In this document: positions 1-9,088 of the stretch, piece by piece
How the letters are laid out: each line of letters begins with the position of its first letter
Position numbering within the stretch: the first letter of the stretch is position 1
From: Candidatus Woesearchaeota archaeon
Lineage (GTDB): Archaea; Nanobdellota; Nanobdellia; Woesearchaeales; UBA9642
NCBI GenBank assembly: GCA_026002815.1
Contig: BPGB01000002.1
Coordinates: forward strand, 1-64,000
Reading direction: 5' to 3'
Length of the DNA stretch: 64,000 nt
Position numbers and translations under genes: made by a program
The notes under the pieces: generated by a model
What the model was told of the DNA's origin: nothing
The model's database searches: none
The model's input: the letters and a program-made list of their open reading frames with translations, nothing else

Positions 1-2
1 GA

Positions 3-281
3 AAATATCATGTTATTGTTTTGAATAATAAAAGGTATCCCGGTAATTTAACTGTGATGCGTGATATTTTTCGAAAAAATGGATTCTCTAAACCGTCTAA
101 AATTATTGATATTTTTTCTTACGAAAATAAAAAAGAATCTATTAGAAAGTTTGTAGAACGTAATAAAGTTAAAAATTATTTTATTTTTGATGATGAAGAT
201 TTAGAACTTGAGAATCAAGTTATTATTGACTGTTTTGATGGTATCACAAAAACTATTAAAAATAAAATTTTGGAGGATTGA
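3..281 (+). CDS. HAD-like hydrolase, C-terminal fragment
   Basis: The reading frame is open to the left edge, so the track's TTG start at 21 is probably internal and the gene continues outside the window. The visible 92 residues end with YFIFDDEDLELENQ and then VIIDCFDGITKTI. This layout (hydrophobic strand, acidic DDEDL, then a D..GIT segment) resembles the C-terminal half of HAD domains found in phage and RNA-repair-associated proteins. The N-terminal nucleophile motif would lie upstream and cannot be checked. The gene is followed after 3 bases by the lipoprotein gene. Confidence 0.5.
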   Translation, partial: KYHVIVLNNKRYPGNLTVMRDIFRKNGFSKPSKIIDIFSYENKKESIRKFVERNKVKNYFIFDDEDLELENQVIIDCFDGITKTIKNKILED

Positions 282-284
282 AAA

Positions 285-650
285 ATGTTTAAGAAGATAT
301 TGTCTATTGGGTTAATTTTATTTGCTTTTGGATTTATGAGTACTTTAAGTTCATGTACGTATAGTCTTAATACTGTTGAACAACATGCCGTTGCTATTCG
401 TACAAGTGTCCAAGTTGCTGTGGTTGAATTTTTAAAATATAATCCAAAATATATAGATAGGGTAATTGAAATTACATCTCAAATTGTCGAAGATAGTGAG
501 AATAGATTTCAAACATTGAAAGCCGCAAAAGATTTTGTAATCAGTCAAATTAATTTTGACAATTTAAAACCGGCTGAAAAGATTTTAGTATTGAATCTTG
601 TTGATTCATTAGAAATTGAAGTAAAACCGTTTTATTCAAATAAAAATTGA
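285..650 (+). CDS. Small lipoprotein, unknown function
   Basis: The 121-aa product starts MFKKILSIGLILFAFGF, a basic n-region plus hydrophobic stretch, followed by the lipobox-like LSSC at about residues 21-24. It should therefore be a lipid-anchored exported protein. The mature part is mostly predicted helix with no motif I recognise. The RBS is TTGGAGG about 8 bases upstream. Phage lipoproteins often act in superinfection exclusion or lysis (outer spanin), but nothing here separates those options. There is no adjacent holin or inner spanin. Confidence 0.7.
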   Translation: MFKKILSIGLILFAFGFMSTLSSCTYSLNTVEQHAVAIRTSVQVAVVEFLKYNPKYIDRVIEITSQIVEDSENRFQTLKAAKDFVISQINFDNLKPAEKILVLNLVDSLEIEVKPFYSNKN

Positions 651-704
651 ACAAAATGGCGGCTCTGTAGAAGAAACTGCTAAAATTATCAAGGTGGTGG
701 TGTC

Positions 705-854
705 ATGGATCAGAGACGCGGCAATGCTAATGAAAATGTAACATGTAATATTTGTGGAAAATCGTCTCACGATAAAACATCCGTATGTACTGGGACTTTA
801 ATTACAATTCCAAAATGGCTATATTCTTTATATAAAAAAGAAGATAAAAAATAA
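705..854 (+). CDS. 49-aa protein with Cys knuckle, unknown
   Basis: This gene is too short for the ORF track. It starts at ATG 705 behind AAGGTGGTGG and ends with TAA at 854. The product has CNICGKSSH near residues 14-22 and a third Cys at residue 28, a possible small zinc knuckle, and a Lys-rich tail. The zinc role is inferred from Cys spacing only. Confidence 0.5.
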   Translation: MDQRRGNANENVTCNICGKSSHDKTSVCTGTLITIPKWLYSLYKKEDKK

Positions 855-876
855 AAAATAATGGGGGCGTAATAAA

Positions 877-966
877 ATGACAATTATTTTTTTAATTCTA
901 CCATTTATTTTAATAGGTCTTATTATGTATCTTTTTTGTCTTTCTGATTTTAATAATGAATGCTAG
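877..966 (+). CDS. 29-aa single-span membrane peptide
   Basis: The ATG at 877 is preceded by TGGGGGCG. The product MTIIFLILPFILIGLIMYLF is one hydrophobic helix followed by a short polar tail. The gene is too short for the track and is supported by RBS, position between co-directional genes and composition only. Function unknown. Confidence 0.4.
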   Translation: MTIIFLILPFILIGLIMYLFCLSDFNNEC

Positions 967-981
967 GAGAACGTAGATCAT

Positions 982-1637
982 ATGAAATATAGTAATATTC
1001 CTTTATTTCGCCTTTTAAATCAAAGAATTCGGTTTGGATTAGCAACCCGCCGTACGCAATATTATATTTTTCTGAAAATTCTACATTATTGGAAGACTAT
1101 TCAAAACTTCCTTTTTATACTATTGATGCTCGATATGTGTTGGTTCCTAATATACGTTTTCCACATTTTGTTTTAAATGCAGAATTGAAAAAAGAATATA
1201 AAAAATTAGGATTGATTGCATTTAATCAATTTCAACGCCCCCCCTAAAAATAGAAATATAATTGTAGATTTAACTTTTATGAACAATTAATTGATAAAAG
1301 ATATAAATTTCAACATTACAGGCAACGTGGTGCTTTATTTTTAGATAGAATTATTAATTTTCCTTTGCCAGATAACTATCAAAAAATCTTTATTTATTCT
1401 TTGGATTTATCTAAACCATTTAATAAATTTTTAAATATGAAGGCTTATCATATTCTTTCAAAGATGAAAGATGAAGAATTTAATTTTAATGAAATGTTAA
1501 TGTTTATGATTTCAGGTGAAATGACTTATTATCGAAAACTAATTAAAGAAGGTGAAACAAAATTTCCAAGAGTAGTTCAATTATTTAGATCATTGAAGCC
1601 ACATAAATTACCCGAAGATTTTTTCTATGAAAGATGA
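982..1637 (+). pseudogene. Unknown gene broken by three frameshifts
   Basis: ATG 982 has an RBS (TAGGAGAACG). A plausible continuous protein can only be read by changing frame three times. Frame 982 gives MKYSNIPLF. It shifts near 1005-1025 to a frame reading NSVWISNPPYAILYFSEN, which stops at 1245. It shifts at a seven-C run (1238-1244) to PPKNRNIIVDLTF, then at a T run (about 1275-1278) to YEQLIDKRYKFQHYRQRG, which runs to 1637. The track's 982-1176 and 1365-1637 ORFs are pieces of this. All shifts fall in or near homopolymers, so sequencing error and true decay are both possible. I do not recognise the family. The last frame overlaps the start of the beta-subunit gene by 11 bases. Confidence 0.6.
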
Positions 1638-4600
1638 AGAACTAGCAAATAATATTTTAAGTAAAATTCATGGAAAAATTAAAGACAGTAATATTGAAAA
1701 ATTTAAAGTGGCATTAATGGCATTAGCTAAAGAAAAACCAGATTTATTTGAGAAAATTGAATCTGGTGAATTGACTGAAGAAGATGCCATGCAGTTGGCA
1801 TCATTAGCTCTATTAACTCAAAATTTAGGATCAGTCACACAAGCAGAACAGATTATTCAAACAATTCCAAAAGATAAAATTGATAGGGCATTAAAATTAA
1901 TTGATAATAAATATGCAGACGAACTTTTAGTTAAATATCCGGCAAAAGTAGTATCAACAGATATTTTTAGTGAAATATCAAAAACAGATGTATTAGTTGG
2001 AAGATCACCGAAACATTTATTTGAAAAAAGAAAAATTGATTTTGAAACGAATTTAAAAAATGATGCTTTAAATGCCTTTAAAGTATTAGAAACTAAAGAT
2101 ATCCCGATAAAAATAGAGAAACTGGAAATTGAAGATGCTCCAATTGATTTTACGGAGTTAAGAAGATCTGAATATCAAACAATTACAGTTCAAATTAGAA
2201 CGGCTAATGATAAGAAGCAGACAATTAAAATTGATATTCCCAAACTACAGGAAGATGGAACGTTCATCCAAAATGGCGAGAAAAAAATATTATTGAATCA
2301 AATTATTCAATGCCCAATAACATTTCCAAAACCTTACGATTCAAAATTTGAATCATCATTCTCGGCATTTCATATATGGATTAAATTTACAAGTACCCCA
2401 TATTTAGAAATTTATATGGGAAGTTATAAAGGCCCATTACTTCCTTTACTCTTTTATAGTTTTGGATTCTTTAAAACATTAAAACGATATAATATTGATG
2501 CTGAAGTTTTATCTAAACGAGTTAAAATAAATACCGATAAAGAAGTAATTGTTAAGGTAGATAATAATAATTTTATTTATTTTAAAAATATTAATACAGA
2601 TGCTAAACGTTATTTAATTAATTCGTTAATTATGACAAAATTAGAAAAATTAAAATTTGATTCTAATATTGATATTACTCAAAAAAATTTTTGGGCGCTC
2701 GTATTAAATAAATTTACAAACAAAGTAAATACTTCATATATGGTTTCTAATACGCTAGAAAATATTGTTGATCCGGTCGCAAAACAAATTTTAATTAATA
2801 TGAAATTACCATTTGAATTAGAAGATATTATGGAATATATGACACAAAAAGTGTCGATAGGATTTATAATTGATAGAAATGATCTGAAAAATCAACGAAT
2901 CAGAAACTCTGAAGTTATCGTACATTTATTACAAAAAAGAATTCTCGCAGCTTACACCGAATATCAACAGCAAGTGTTAGCTGGTAATAAAGATGCCAAA
3001 TTAAATATCGGGCAAAAGGATTTATTAAGTTCTATTTTAAGCGTCGAAATTGTCCAAAGTATGGAATACGCAAATCCCATTGAAGAGATTGCAACACTAA
3101 CTAGAGTTAACCCGATTGGGGGAAAAATAGGAGGAATTCCTGATAAACGGGCTATTCAAGAAGAGGCTAGAAATGTTCATCCTTCTTATTATGGAAATAT
3201 TGATCCTCTAGATACACCTGAAAATGCTAACGTTGGAATTATTCAACATTTGACTATTGATGCCACAATAGGTGGAGCTAGAGGTCTTTTTCAAATTAAA
3301 AAAATGACTGATCAAGAAGGATTAAATATTTTATCTCCCTCTTCTGCTATGGTCCCATTTATTGAAAAAAATGATGGTGCGCGTGTTATCTTTTCTAATG
3401 CGCAGGCACGTCAGACCGTTCCCTTAAGAGATCCAGAACCTCCATTGGTTCGTTCTGGCTATGAATCAATTTTAGCCGGGGTTCTTTCAGATAATTTTGT
3501 TATCAGGGCTCCGGATGATGGAATAATTCAAAAAATTGATAAAGATCATATTTATTTTATTTCTAAGAAAAAAGAAGAAAAAGTATTTTCAATTGCACCG
3601 AAACATTTAAAATCTGGTTCCGGACGAAACACTTTAAGTGTTTTTCGTCCTACAGTTTCAGAGAAAGATGTAGTTAAAAAAGATCAAATTATTGCCGAAG
3701 GAAGCTGTATGCGAGATGGTGTTATTTCTTTGGGGAGAACGTTACTCGCTGCATTTATGCCATATAAAGGATTTAATTTCGAAGATGGTATTGTAATATC
3801 TTCTTCGGTTGCAGAAAAAAGAAAATTGACTTCATTACATGGTGTGGAAGAACAATTTATTATAGATGAAAATGATAGAATTTTATCAATTGTCAATATT
3901 GGAGAATATGTTCCAAAAGGAAAACCATTAGTTGTAAAATCAATTGGTGTGCTTGATGAATTATTAGGATATTCCTCTGATGAGGATGAAACAATTGAGA
4001 TTATGGGTGGTGACTTAGTTAAAAAATCTCCTGGCGGAAGAGTCGTTGATATTGAAGTTTTTGCAAATACATCTAAATTTTCTAAATTACAAGCTTTGAT
4101 TGATAGAACGAATAAAAAATACGGACGAACTTCACATCAGAAATTTAAAATTGACGGAACTCCATTTAAAGGAGTTGTTATAAAATTTTATATCGAACAA
4201 GATTTTGACATTGATGTTGGGGATAAATTAACAAATCGATATGGCGGAAAAGGGGTAATTGGTCTCATTGAAGATGAAAAGAATATGCCAGTTACGCCGT
4301 GGGGTGAAAAAGTTGAAATTATTTTAAATCCGATTGGTGTTATTTCCCGTATGAATATGGGTCAAATTTATGAATTATATACTGGGCTTATTGCTCGGAT
4401 GTTAGGAAGAAAAATTTTACAAATTAAAAAGAAAGATGAAGTCATTAATTTATTAAAATCGGTTATTTCTCCTATTGATAAAACAGAAAAACAAGTCTAT
4501 ACTGAGTCTATAGTGGCATCCCTAAAAGGGATGAATGAAGAAAGATATAAATTTTTCTTGGAAAGTGTTAAAAAATATGACGGTTTTCCAATTACAGTTC

Positions 4601-5067
4601 CTCCATTTAAAGGGCCAAAATATGACGATATAATAAGAGCTTTAAAAGTTCTTAAATTGGATACTAAATATCACTTATATTTACCAGAATTTAATACTAA
4701 GACGATTAGACCAGTTCCAGTTGGATATATGTATTATTATAAATTAGAACATATTTCAGAATTAAAATTACATGCTAGAAGTACAGGTCCAAAAACGGGA
4801 AAAACAAAACAGCCCACACAAGGAAAACGAAGAGAGGGTGGGCAAAGATTCGGAGAAGGCGATGTTTATACTTTATTATCATATAATGCTAAATATACGT
4901 TGAGTGAATTGATGGGACCATTAAGTGACGATGTGATTACAAAAGAAAAACTTATATCAAATATTATTTTAAATGGGCAGGCCGAATTTGAGCCGCCAAA
5001 AACATCCCCTACAAAAGAATTATTAGAACATTATTTTATATCTCTAATGTTAGAAGGAGAATTTTAG
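1627..5067 (+). CDS. Multi-subunit RNA polymerase beta subunit (copy 1)
   Basis: This 1146-aa RpoB homologue forms half of the catalytic cleft of a DNA-dependent RNA polymerase. Visible beta landmarks in order are: HPSYYGNIDPLDTPENANVG near residues 515-535 (rifampicin-pocket/fork region), KGFNFEDGIVIS near 714, GDKLTNRYGGKGVIG near 865, NPIGVISRMNMGQ near 901 (the conserved DKLxxRHGxKG and NPLGxPSRMNIGQ motifs), and a C-terminal ARSTGP...GGQRFGEGDVY block near 1050-1080 that contacts beta'. It is a single chain, unlike the split subunits of phiKZ-type phages. It differs strongly from the second beta gene at 38.5 kb and has no beta' neighbour inside the window; one could lie to the left. No clear RBS is seen, so translation may be coupled to the upstream frame. 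Confidence 0.95.
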   Translation: MKDEELANNILSKIHGKIKDSNIEKFKVALMALAKEKPDLFEKIESGELTEEDAMQLASLALLTQNLGSVTQAEQIIQTIPKDKIDRALKLIDNKYADELLVKYPAKVVSTDIFSEISKTDVLVGRSPKHLFEKRKIDFETNLKNDALNAFKVLETKDIPIKIEKLEIEDAPIDFTELRRSEYQTITVQIRTANDKKQTIKIDIPKLQEDGTFIQNGEKKILLNQIIQCPITFPKPYDSKFESSFSAFHIWIKFTSTPYLEIYMGSYKGPLLPLLFYSFGFFKTLKRYNIDAEVLSKRVKINTDKEVIVKVDNNNFIYFKNINTDAKRYLINSLIMTKLEKLKFDSNIDITQKNFWALVLNKFTNKVNTSYMVSNTLENIVDPVAKQILINMKLPFELEDIMEYMTQKVSIGFIIDRNDLKNQRIRNSEVIVHLLQKRILAAYTEYQQQVLAGNKDAKLNIGQKDLLSSILSVEIVQSMEYANPIEEIATLTRVNPIGGKIGGIPDKRAIQEEARNVHPSYYGNIDPLDTPENANVGIIQHLTIDATIGGARGLFQIKKMTDQEGLNILSPSSAMVPFIEKNDGARVIFSNAQARQTVPLRDPEPPLVRSGYESILAGVLSDNFVIRAPDDGIIQKIDKDHIYFISKKKEEKVFSIAPKHLKSGSGRNTLSVFRPTVSEKDVVKKDQIIAEGSCMRDGVISLGRTLLAAFMPYKGFNFEDGIVISSSVAEKRKLTSLHGVEEQFIIDENDRILSIVNIGEYVPKGKPLVVKSIGVLDELLGYSSDEDETIEIMGGDLVKKSPGGRVVDIEVFANTSKFSKLQALIDRTNKKYGRTSHQKFKIDGTPFKGVVIKFYIEQDFDIDVGDKLTNRYGGKGVIGLIEDEKNMPVTPWGEKVEIILNPIGVISRMNMGQIYELYTGLIARMLGRKILQIKKKDEVINLLKSVISPIDKTEKQVYTESIVASLKGMNEERYKFFLESVKKYDGFPITVPPFKGPKYDDIIRALKVLKLDTKYHLYLPEFNTKTIRPVPVGYMYYYKLEHISELKLHARSTGPKTGKTKQPTQGKRREGGQRFGEGDVYTLLSYNAKYTLSELMGPLSDDVITKEKLISNIILNGQAEFEPPKTSPTKELLEHYFISLMLEGEF

Positions 5068-5071
5068 TCTA

Positions 5072-5701
5072 ATGGATTTAGCGAATAATTCAACCTATTA
5101 TTTAATAGGTAATTCTACAGAAATACCATCTGAAAGAAATGATGATGAAGAAATGCAAAAAAGAAATGATACAGAAGCGATGTATCCAATTCTTTCTATT
5201 ATAGAATCTATTGGAACAGAAGAATTTGAAAATACATGGGATGTATTAAAAAATGAAATTATAACACTAGATAATAATTATCGTTATATTTTTATTCAAT
5301 TAGCTTTAGATAAATTTGAAGAAAAATATGGTATTACATTAATTCCTAAATTAGAACCATCAGTTTATATTTTACCAAATGAATTTGATACATTTTTGAC
5401 ATTTATTCAATTTATTGAAATTGACAGTAGAGAAATGATGGGATATATTTTCTATGTTATGAATATAGATTCAAGAAATTTTTTAACTATAAAAAAGAAA
5501 AATTTTCAAAAGATATATTATGGTGTTTTAAAATATATTCAAAATTATATTGTTAATCCATTAATTAAAAGCTTTTTAGAAAATTCGGATGCCGAAGTTT
5601 TAAGAAAATGGTTGAATTCAATTTTATCACGATATAAAATTGACATATATACAAACTCTCAAGAAAGGAGAATTCGTTATGAACAAGATTACCGTGATTA
5701 G
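5072..5701 (+). CDS. Unknown 209-aa protein downstream of RNAP beta
   Basis: The gene starts 4 bases after the beta stop with AAGGAGAATTTT as RBS, so it is in the same operon. The product is acidic at the N-terminus, then mainly helical and Ile/Tyr-rich. No motif recognised. A role tied to the polymerase is only suggested by position. Its 3' end overlaps the next gene by 23 bases. Confidence 0.7.
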   Translation: MDLANNSTYYLIGNSTEIPSERNDDEEMQKRNDTEAMYPILSIIESIGTEEFENTWDVLKNEIITLDNNYRYIFIQLALDKFEEKYGITLIPKLEPSVYILPNEFDTFLTFIQFIEIDSREMMGYIFYVMNIDSRNFLTIKKKNFQKIYYGVLKYIQNYIVNPLIKSFLENSDAEVLRKWLNSILSRYKIDIYTNSQERRIRYEQDYRD

Positions 5702-5927
5702 AGGATCAATGAAATTTGAATTTAATTCAGATGAATTAGTAACCGTTGATCTTATTCCAGATGGAGTTGTTTTTAATTTTAAAAATAAAGATTTTTATCA
5801 AGTAAATTTTCCATTTTTAAATAATCAAGCTAAAGAAGCTTTGGTGAGATTAAAGAATCTGAATGGAAATCTAGTTGTAGATTTCAATACGCCCGAAACA
5901 CTTGTTAAGATTAATCTTAAAAAGTAA
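5679..5927 (+). CDS. Unknown 82-aa protein
   Basis: I place the start at ATG 5679, behind GAAAGGAG at good spacing, rather than the track's upstream 5640. The product is a predicted beta-rich small protein (MNKITVIRGSMKFEFNSDEL...). No family recognised. It is the last gene of the beta operon; an AT-rich candidate promoter follows. Confidence 0.65.
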   Translation: MNKITVIRGSMKFEFNSDELVTVDLIPDGVVFNFKNKDFYQVNFPFLNNQAKEALVRLKNLNGNLVVDFNTPETLVKINLKK

Positions 5928-5947
5928 AAAAATTAAAAAAAGCATAT

Positions 5948-5971
5948 CTATATATATAACTAAGTGAAGAG
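5948..5971 (+). promoter_or_regulatory. Candidate phage promoter, CTATATATATAA motif
   Basis: CTATATATATAACTAAGTGA lies in the gap before the 6.1-kb gene. The same 12-base core followed by a similar TnAnTGA segment occurs at 28094 and 62592, also between genes. There is no TTGACA at normal spacing, so a phage RNA polymerase promoter is one possibility. Inference from recurrence. Confidence 0.45.
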
Positions 5972-6094
5972 AAGGTTTTATTTTTTTTAACTAAAAAAGG
6001 AGGTAAGAATGGATACAAGTTGATTTTCTAAAAATAATACAAAAGGTAAAAGGTGAAGGTATTTATTAAGTTTTTTAAGGAGAAAACCAAAACC

Positions 6095-6631
6095 ATGCGA
6101 AACTTTTTTGATGAAAAAATTGAAATGTCGATTACTAAGTATATTATGAATAAGCATATCATACACAAGTTTTTTAAAGAGATCTCGGATATGGAGAATG
6201 TCCAAGATCATCGTTTTTTCATTTCATCAGACCCGGCTGACTGCAAGGAATGTCAGGCTGGACATATTATGTGCAGAACGCACAAGACGTTCAATTTCTT
6301 AAAAAACGTTGAAAAAATCTTTGCCGTGTTTGACACAGCAACGGGTATTTATATTACCCGATATTGCGCATTCGTCCCAGGGGAACCTGGGATCGTATTT
6401 ATCCCCCCAATCCATCCGCTAAAGAAAAACGGGAATATTTTTTCAAAAGTATTCGATTCTCCTCCTGTTGATACTCTAGAAAGGGTATACAAAGTAGGAG
6501 AGATCAACACTGAAAAAATCAACGACTATTACATCGGGAATGCTTTTGTTACCGATGATAATGGTCAATCGTTCCGAGTGTGTTTACTCCGCTTAGGAAC
6601 GAAGTTTTATCCCGCGTTCATTCCAAAGTAG
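6095..6631 (+). CDS. Unknown 178-aa protein with Cys cluster
   Basis: The start is uncertain. The track's GTG at 6053 is in frame, but ATG 6095 has AAGGAG 12 bases upstream and I prefer it. The product has CKECQAGHIMCRTH in its middle, a spacing that could bind zinc, and otherwise no recognised domain. It is a stand-alone unit between a candidate promoter and a strong terminator. Codon use is richer in C and G than its neighbours, suggesting high expression or a different origin. Confidence 0.65.
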   Translation: MRNFFDEKIEMSITKYIMNKHIIHKFFKEISDMENVQDHRFFISSDPADCKECQAGHIMCRTHKTFNFLKNVEKIFAVFDTATGIYITRYCAFVPGEPGIVFIPPIHPLKKNGNIFSKVFDSPPVDTLERVYKVGEINTEKINDYYIGNAFVTDDNGQSFRVCLLRLGTKFYPAFIPK

Positions 6632-6676
6632 GCGGTTTGGTGGGGGGGTTTAAATCCCCCCTTTCGCCTTTTTCTT
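6631..6676 (+). terminator. Intrinsic terminator
   Basis: GGCG...GGGGGG-loop-CCCCCC...CGCC followed by TTTTTCTT, starting right at the stop codon of the upstream gene. Confidence 0.8.
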
Positions 6677-6712
6677 AACCCCCAACCTAAATTTTTTCTT
6701 GGAGGAAAAATT

Positions 6713-7576
6713 ATGAGTAATGTAAATGTAAGTGAGTTTCTAGATCTTCAGACTGCTTCGGCTCCTGTCCAGGGAGCGAAGGAAAGTATTTTCAAGTCCA
6801 TTTATATTGGAGGTACACCGAGAACGGAAAACGGAATTCAACTAATTCCGGGAAAACTTCAGGTAAAAGATGTACCTGAACTATATAATAAAGATGAACT
6901 TCATATGGTAATTCTATATACAAAACGTATTTTAGTTAAAGAGAAAAACACACCACAAGGAAAGACATTGCTATGTATGTCATATCTAAATACAAATCCT
7001 CCCAAGGGGACAGCGCACGGTCCTTGCGGTAGAACTGCCGCAGAACGTGCGGCAGATCCATTCTGCGCTACATGTAAAAGCCATTTGATCGTAGCCGGAG
7101 TACTTACACAACCAAACGGGACACCTATTAAAGATTCTGATGGAGAACTAGTATTTGGGTTTATTCGTGGGCGGGGAGTAAAATATGTTCCGATTTCAGA
7201 TTATGTCCGTAGTTTAACACAAATGGAGCTACCATATAGAATTTTTAGTGAAGACCAAGAAAGTTTTGAACGATCGGTGGCAAATAAAATGAAAATTGTC
7301 ACTCGCATCGTTCCAAGTACTACAAATACTAAATTTGGTATTAAACAAATTTTTAAACTGGAACCTGGAAACATTATTCCAAAGGAAGCTTGTCTAAAAT
7401 ATATGAATTTGGCAAAGACAAAGCTTCCCGATTTTGATGAAAAATTTGATTGGTCACGACAGATTAATAATACTAATAATAATCAAGACAATAATATCAA
7501 TAATGATGAAAATTACAATATTCTGTCAAACGATGATGACATGGAAATGGTGGATGATTTAGATTTTAACTTTTAA
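6713..7576 (+). CDS. Possible single-stranded DNA-binding protein
   Basis: The 287-aa protein ends in an Asn-rich linker (residues ~250-272) and an acidic tip, DDDMEMVDDLDFNF. This resembles the partner-binding tails of ssDNA-binding proteins (bacterial SSB, T4 gp32). The middle contains CGRTAAERAADPFCATCKSH, a likely metal site; T4 gp32 also carries a structural zinc. The gene is monocistronic, with an excellent RBS (TTGGAGG) and terminators on both sides, as expected for an abundant protein. No OB-fold signature is certain by eye, so the function is inferred. A structural protein is the main alternative. Confidence 0.4.
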   Translation: MSNVNVSEFLDLQTASAPVQGAKESIFKSIYIGGTPRTENGIQLIPGKLQVKDVPELYNKDELHMVILYTKRILVKEKNTPQGKTLLCMSYLNTNPPKGTAHGPCGRTAAERAADPFCATCKSHLIVAGVLTQPNGTPIKDSDGELVFGFIRGRGVKYVPISDYVRSLTQMELPYRIFSEDQESFERSVANKMKIVTRIVPSTTNTKFGIKQIFKLEPGNIIPKEACLKYMNLAKTKLPDFDEKFDWSRQINNTNNNQDNNINNDENYNILSNDDDMEMVDDLDFNF

Positions 7577-7598
7577 TTAAAAAAAGTCTTATTAACTG

Positions 7599-7640
7599 AA
7601 AAGAAGGGATAGAATTAAAGGTTCTATCCCTTCTTTTTTT
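7599..7640 (+). terminator. Intrinsic terminator
   Basis: A 16-bp perfect stem (AAAAGAAGGGATAGAA / TTCTATCCCTTCTTTT) with a 7-base loop, ending in a T run. Confidence 0.9.
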
Positions 7641-7657
7641 CGTTTAAAGGAATAAAA

Positions 7658-8875
7658 ATGCCGAACAATCAAGAACTTCAATATGTTGATAAATTAAACA
7701 TTGGGGTGACAACAATTAATAGAGCAAAAGAATTAATTAAACGTCACATTAAAAATATTTGTATTTCTTGGGCAAATAATCATATGGTTCAAAAAAATAC
7801 ATTTCATTTAATTGGACCTGCCGGGGTCGGAAAAACACAAATTTGCTTTCAAATTGCAAATGAATTAACTGAAGAACTTAATATTAAGTTTCAGGTAATT
7901 AAACTTCATGCCCCAGTTTTAACAAGGGACGATTTTCTTATTCCTTATCCTGTTTCTGAAAATAAGTTTAAAATGTTACTTTCGGATTTTATTCCAGTTG
8001 ATCCAAAATCATTTGGTATTTTAGTAATCGATGAATTTTCTAGAGCAGATCATTCGCTTCAACAATTGTTTTGGCAAATTCAAAATGAATATTCAATTCA
8101 TACGCACGACATACCACCTGGATGGTTTACTGTTGTAACGGACAACCCAGATGATTCAGAATATTCAATGAATACACTAGAAGATGCAGCAGGTTTGCGT
8201 CGAATGGTTCATTTATATATAGATGTTAGTGCTAAAGAATTTTTAGATCACGCAAAGAAATCGAATTTTCATCCTTTTATTATTGATTTTATACAAAAAT
8301 ATCCATCATACGTTTATGATAAGACTTCTCAAAAAAGAGGGTCTGTTTATGCTAATCCAGGATCATATGAAAAATTATCAAATGAATTATGGGCATATGA
8401 ACACGCATTAAATAATGACCGCAATGCTTTAAGAGATAATATTGAACAAATTGATCAAATTATCTATGGATTATTGAATTTAAATATGGGACAGATTTTT
8501 ATTGAAGTTGTTAAGAATAAAAGAGATGTAATTGATCCTAAAGATATTGTTTTTGAATTTGATAAAGTAAAAAATAAGATTGAATCTTGGGTATTGGAAA
8601 ATAATAATCCTTGTCTCCATGAATTAATTCAATCAGTTATGACATTTTTAATATCCGAGCGGCCCGAAATTACAGATACAATTAGAAATAATTTTACAAA
8701 TTTTATGGTAACATTACCAGAAGATATGGCAGCTATGTTTATTCACCATATGGGAACACTTAATAAAGCGACAGATTCATATAGATATTTAGCGAAATTA
8801 TCACAAGAATGTGCTATTAAAAATGAAAAATATAGGAGTATATTTGTTCGAAATATCCGAGATATGAGTCAATAA
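7658..8875 (+). CDS. MoxR-type AAA+ ATPase
   Basis: This 405-aa P-loop ATPase has Walker A GPAGVGKTQ near residue 54, Walker B LVIDEFSRAD near residue 127, and a sensor-like segment TVVTDNPDD near 159. The layout matches MoxR/GvpN-like AAA+ proteins, which act as chaperones with VWA-domain partners. The partner is present two genes downstream (9089-10489). RBS AAAGGA. The C-terminal third is helical. Its substrate in the phage cycle is unknown. Confidence 0.8.
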   Translation: MPNNQELQYVDKLNIGVTTINRAKELIKRHIKNICISWANNHMVQKNTFHLIGPAGVGKTQICFQIANELTEELNIKFQVIKLHAPVLTRDDFLIPYPVSENKFKMLLSDFIPVDPKSFGILVIDEFSRADHSLQQLFWQIQNEYSIHTHDIPPGWFTVVTDNPDDSEYSMNTLEDAAGLRRMVHLYIDVSAKEFLDHAKKSNFHPFIIDFIQKYPSYVYDKTSQKRGSVYANPGSYEKLSNELWAYEHALNNDRNALRDNIEQIDQIIYGLLNLNMGQIFIEVVKNKRDVIDPKDIVFEFDKVKNKIESWVLENNNPCLHELIQSVMTFLISERPEITDTIRNNFTNFMVTLPEDMAAMFIHHMGTLNKATDSYRYLAKLSQECAIKNEKYRSIFVRNIRDMSQ

Positions 8876-8893
8876 AAGGTTAAAGGAGAAAAA

Positions 8894-9085
8894 ATGATTA
8901 CAAAAAAGAAATTTCGTCTTCGAGTTGATATGGAATTCGAGGCTTTTGATATTGTTCAAGCACGAATAATTGTCAAAGAATATATTAAAAATAAATTTAA
9001 AGATGATCATGATAAATATGTATTTAAGTTACAAGAAATTTTTGAAGATAAATCCCCGAAAGGTGAGATTATTAAATTGGAGTAA
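8894..9085 (+). CDS. Unknown 63-aa protein
   Basis: A small charged protein between the MoxR-type ATPase and the VWA protein. RBS AAAGGAGAAAA. MITKKKFRLRVDMEFEAFD suggests a short beta-alpha unit. No family recognised; co-transcription with the ATPase/VWA pair is likely. Confidence 0.65.
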   Translation: MITKKKFRLRVDMEFEAFDIVQARIIVKEYIKNKFKDDHDKYVFKLQEIFEDKSPKGEIIKLE

Positions 9086-9088
9086 AAT

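Noticed and set aside
982-1176. ORF 982-1176 as a complete gene
   Set aside because: Only its first residues make sense; another frame gives the coherent protein.
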